From Pedobacter montanisoli (GTDB taxonomy: Bacteria; Bacteroidota; Bacteroidia; Sphingobacteriales; Sphingobacteriaceae), in the NCBI RefSeq assembly GCF_022809115.1, contig NZ_JALGBH010000001.1, forward strand, positions 310,001 through 374,000: a stretch of DNA of 64,000 bases, read 5' to 3'. The position numbers and the translations under genes are program-made. Shown piece after piece: positions 63,429 through 64,000 of this stretch; the stretch's first letter is position 1; each line of letters begins with the position of its first letter. The notes beneath the pieces were generated by a model that was not told where the DNA came from, did not search any database, and saw only the letters and a list, made by a program, of their open reading frames with translations.

Positions 63429-63830
63429 TCAGAAATCCAATAAAGTTTGAATTTCAATGTTTCCATTCAGTATTTTATGCACAGGGCAGGCCTGAGCAAT
63501 CTTATGGATCTTATCGTCCCAGCCCGGTTCAATTACTGCATTTCCAAAACTGATGGTTCTGGTAAATTGCGCTGTCTGTATATGCGGGTAATTTTCAAGC
63601 TCTACCTCTACATTAATTTCAGGTATATTCCAGCCTTTACGATCTATATACATGCGCAAAGTAGCAGCAGTACAGCTTGCCAGAGAAGTTGCCAGAATCT
63701 CATAAGGATTAAAACCCTTATTACCACCGCCGTTCTTTACAGGCTCATCAGTGATCAGGTGGTTTTCACCAGCAATTACCTCAGTATAGTATTTCTCAAG
63801 ACCTAAGGTTGCTTTTACTTTTACCGCCAT
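63429..63830 (-). CDS. OsmC family protein
   Basis: A 133-residue OsmC-type protein with the pattern NPYEILATSLASCTAATLRM (C53) and ACPVHKILNG (C115). It is shorter and only distantly similar to the OsmC at 311-787, and belongs to the YhfA/RedOx-type branch. It starts 1 bp after the YjdI-like gene, so the two likely form one unit. Confidence 0.9.
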   Translation of the reverse strand: MAVKVKATLGLEKYYTEVIAGENHLITDEPVKNGGGNKGFNPYEILATSLASCTAATLRMYIDRKGWNIPEINVEVELENYPHIQTAQFTRTISFGNAVIEPGWDDKIHKIAQACPVHKILNGNIEIQTLLDF

Positions 63831-63831
63831 A

Positions 63832-64000
63832 TCAGGATCTTAACTTATAAGACAAAGCACCCGAAGGGCAATGTTCTATCTGGTTTTTCAGTTGCTGGGC
63901 ATTTGCATTTTCAGCTTTGATCCAGGGGCGCTCTTTAGGATTGTAAACCTGAGGCAGCATTTTTACACAAATGCCCGAGTGCTGGCAAAGCTGGGGTTTC
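63832..64000 (-). CDS. YjdI-type [4Fe-4S] mono-cluster protein (partial)
   Basis: The last 55 codons of a short ferredoxin-like protein. The cluster-binding pattern is KPQLCQHSGICVKMLPQVYN, then RPWIKAEN and CPSGALSY. The start lies beyond the window. It is directly followed by the OsmC gene. In this family the protein is predicted to bind a single [4Fe-4S] cluster. Confidence 0.85.
   Translation of the reverse strand, partial: KPQLCQHSGICVKMLPQVYNPKERPWIKAENANAQQLKNQIEHCPSGALSYKLRS

Overview
This window reads as the chromosome of a member of the Bacteroidota, most likely family Sphingobacteriaceae (Pedobacter-like). The reasons are: a secreted protein with a C-terminal type IX secretion (T9SS type A) sorting domain; families largely confined to this phylum (DUF2027/Smr, DUF6266, MG2 plus TonB-plug proteins, the Bacteroidota-type dCTP deaminase); several upstream sites matching the Bacteroidota -7 element TAnnTTTG; and intergenic arrays of nested palindromes. 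The assignment is from sequence reading only.

Layout. 0-20 kb is mostly core metabolism and information processing: an rsmA operon (rsmA, S41-like protein, 2-hydroxyacid dehydrogenase, OsmC), pdxA, pirin, fabV, uvrA, a phosphate block (orphan histidine kinase, DUF47, Pit transporter), a GDPD-like protein that has lost its catalytic residues, a DUF5684-DUF2752-SGNH operon, a phosphopantetheinyl transferase-lipB operon and dcd. 20-26 kb holds two adjacent 896-residue MG2/TonB-plug paralogues, followed by crotonase and dienoyl-CoA-reductase-like genes. 28-41 kb has dtd, mazG-like, HIT, greA, a 2OG-Fe(II) oxygenase, PAP2, msrA, a VOC protein and a P-type ATPase, separated by repeat-filled gaps. 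41-48 kb is an accessory stretch of secreted proteins and lipoproteins: a papain-like lipoprotein split by a frameshift, a small secreted protein directly behind it, and three tandem mosaic lipoproteins. 48-59 kb is a defence island: one tightly packed minus-strand operon hsdR-hsdM-hsdS-(RES-domain-like gene)-mcrB-mcrC, with a tRNA-3'-end-like remnant beyond mcrC. 59-64 kb has an HTH gene, a DUF6266 protein, a large repeat cluster, a T9SS cargo protein and a second OsmC gene beside a truncated YjdI-type [4Fe-4S] protein.

The most unusual content is the six-gene composite restriction operon with an embedded RES-like (NAD-consuming toxin family) gene; the secreted cysteine-peptidase-like gene with its array of lipoproteins, which could be an effector/immunity cassette; and a modular family of hairpin repeats in eight gaps, of which one composite block occurs inverted at 35.9 kb and 60.7-61.1 kb, flanking the accessory region.

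Several gene starts were moved from an upstream TTG or ATG to an internal ATG where spacing to the upstream gene, a signal peptide or a -7 element supported it. No complete tRNA, rRNA, CRISPR array or transposase gene was seen.
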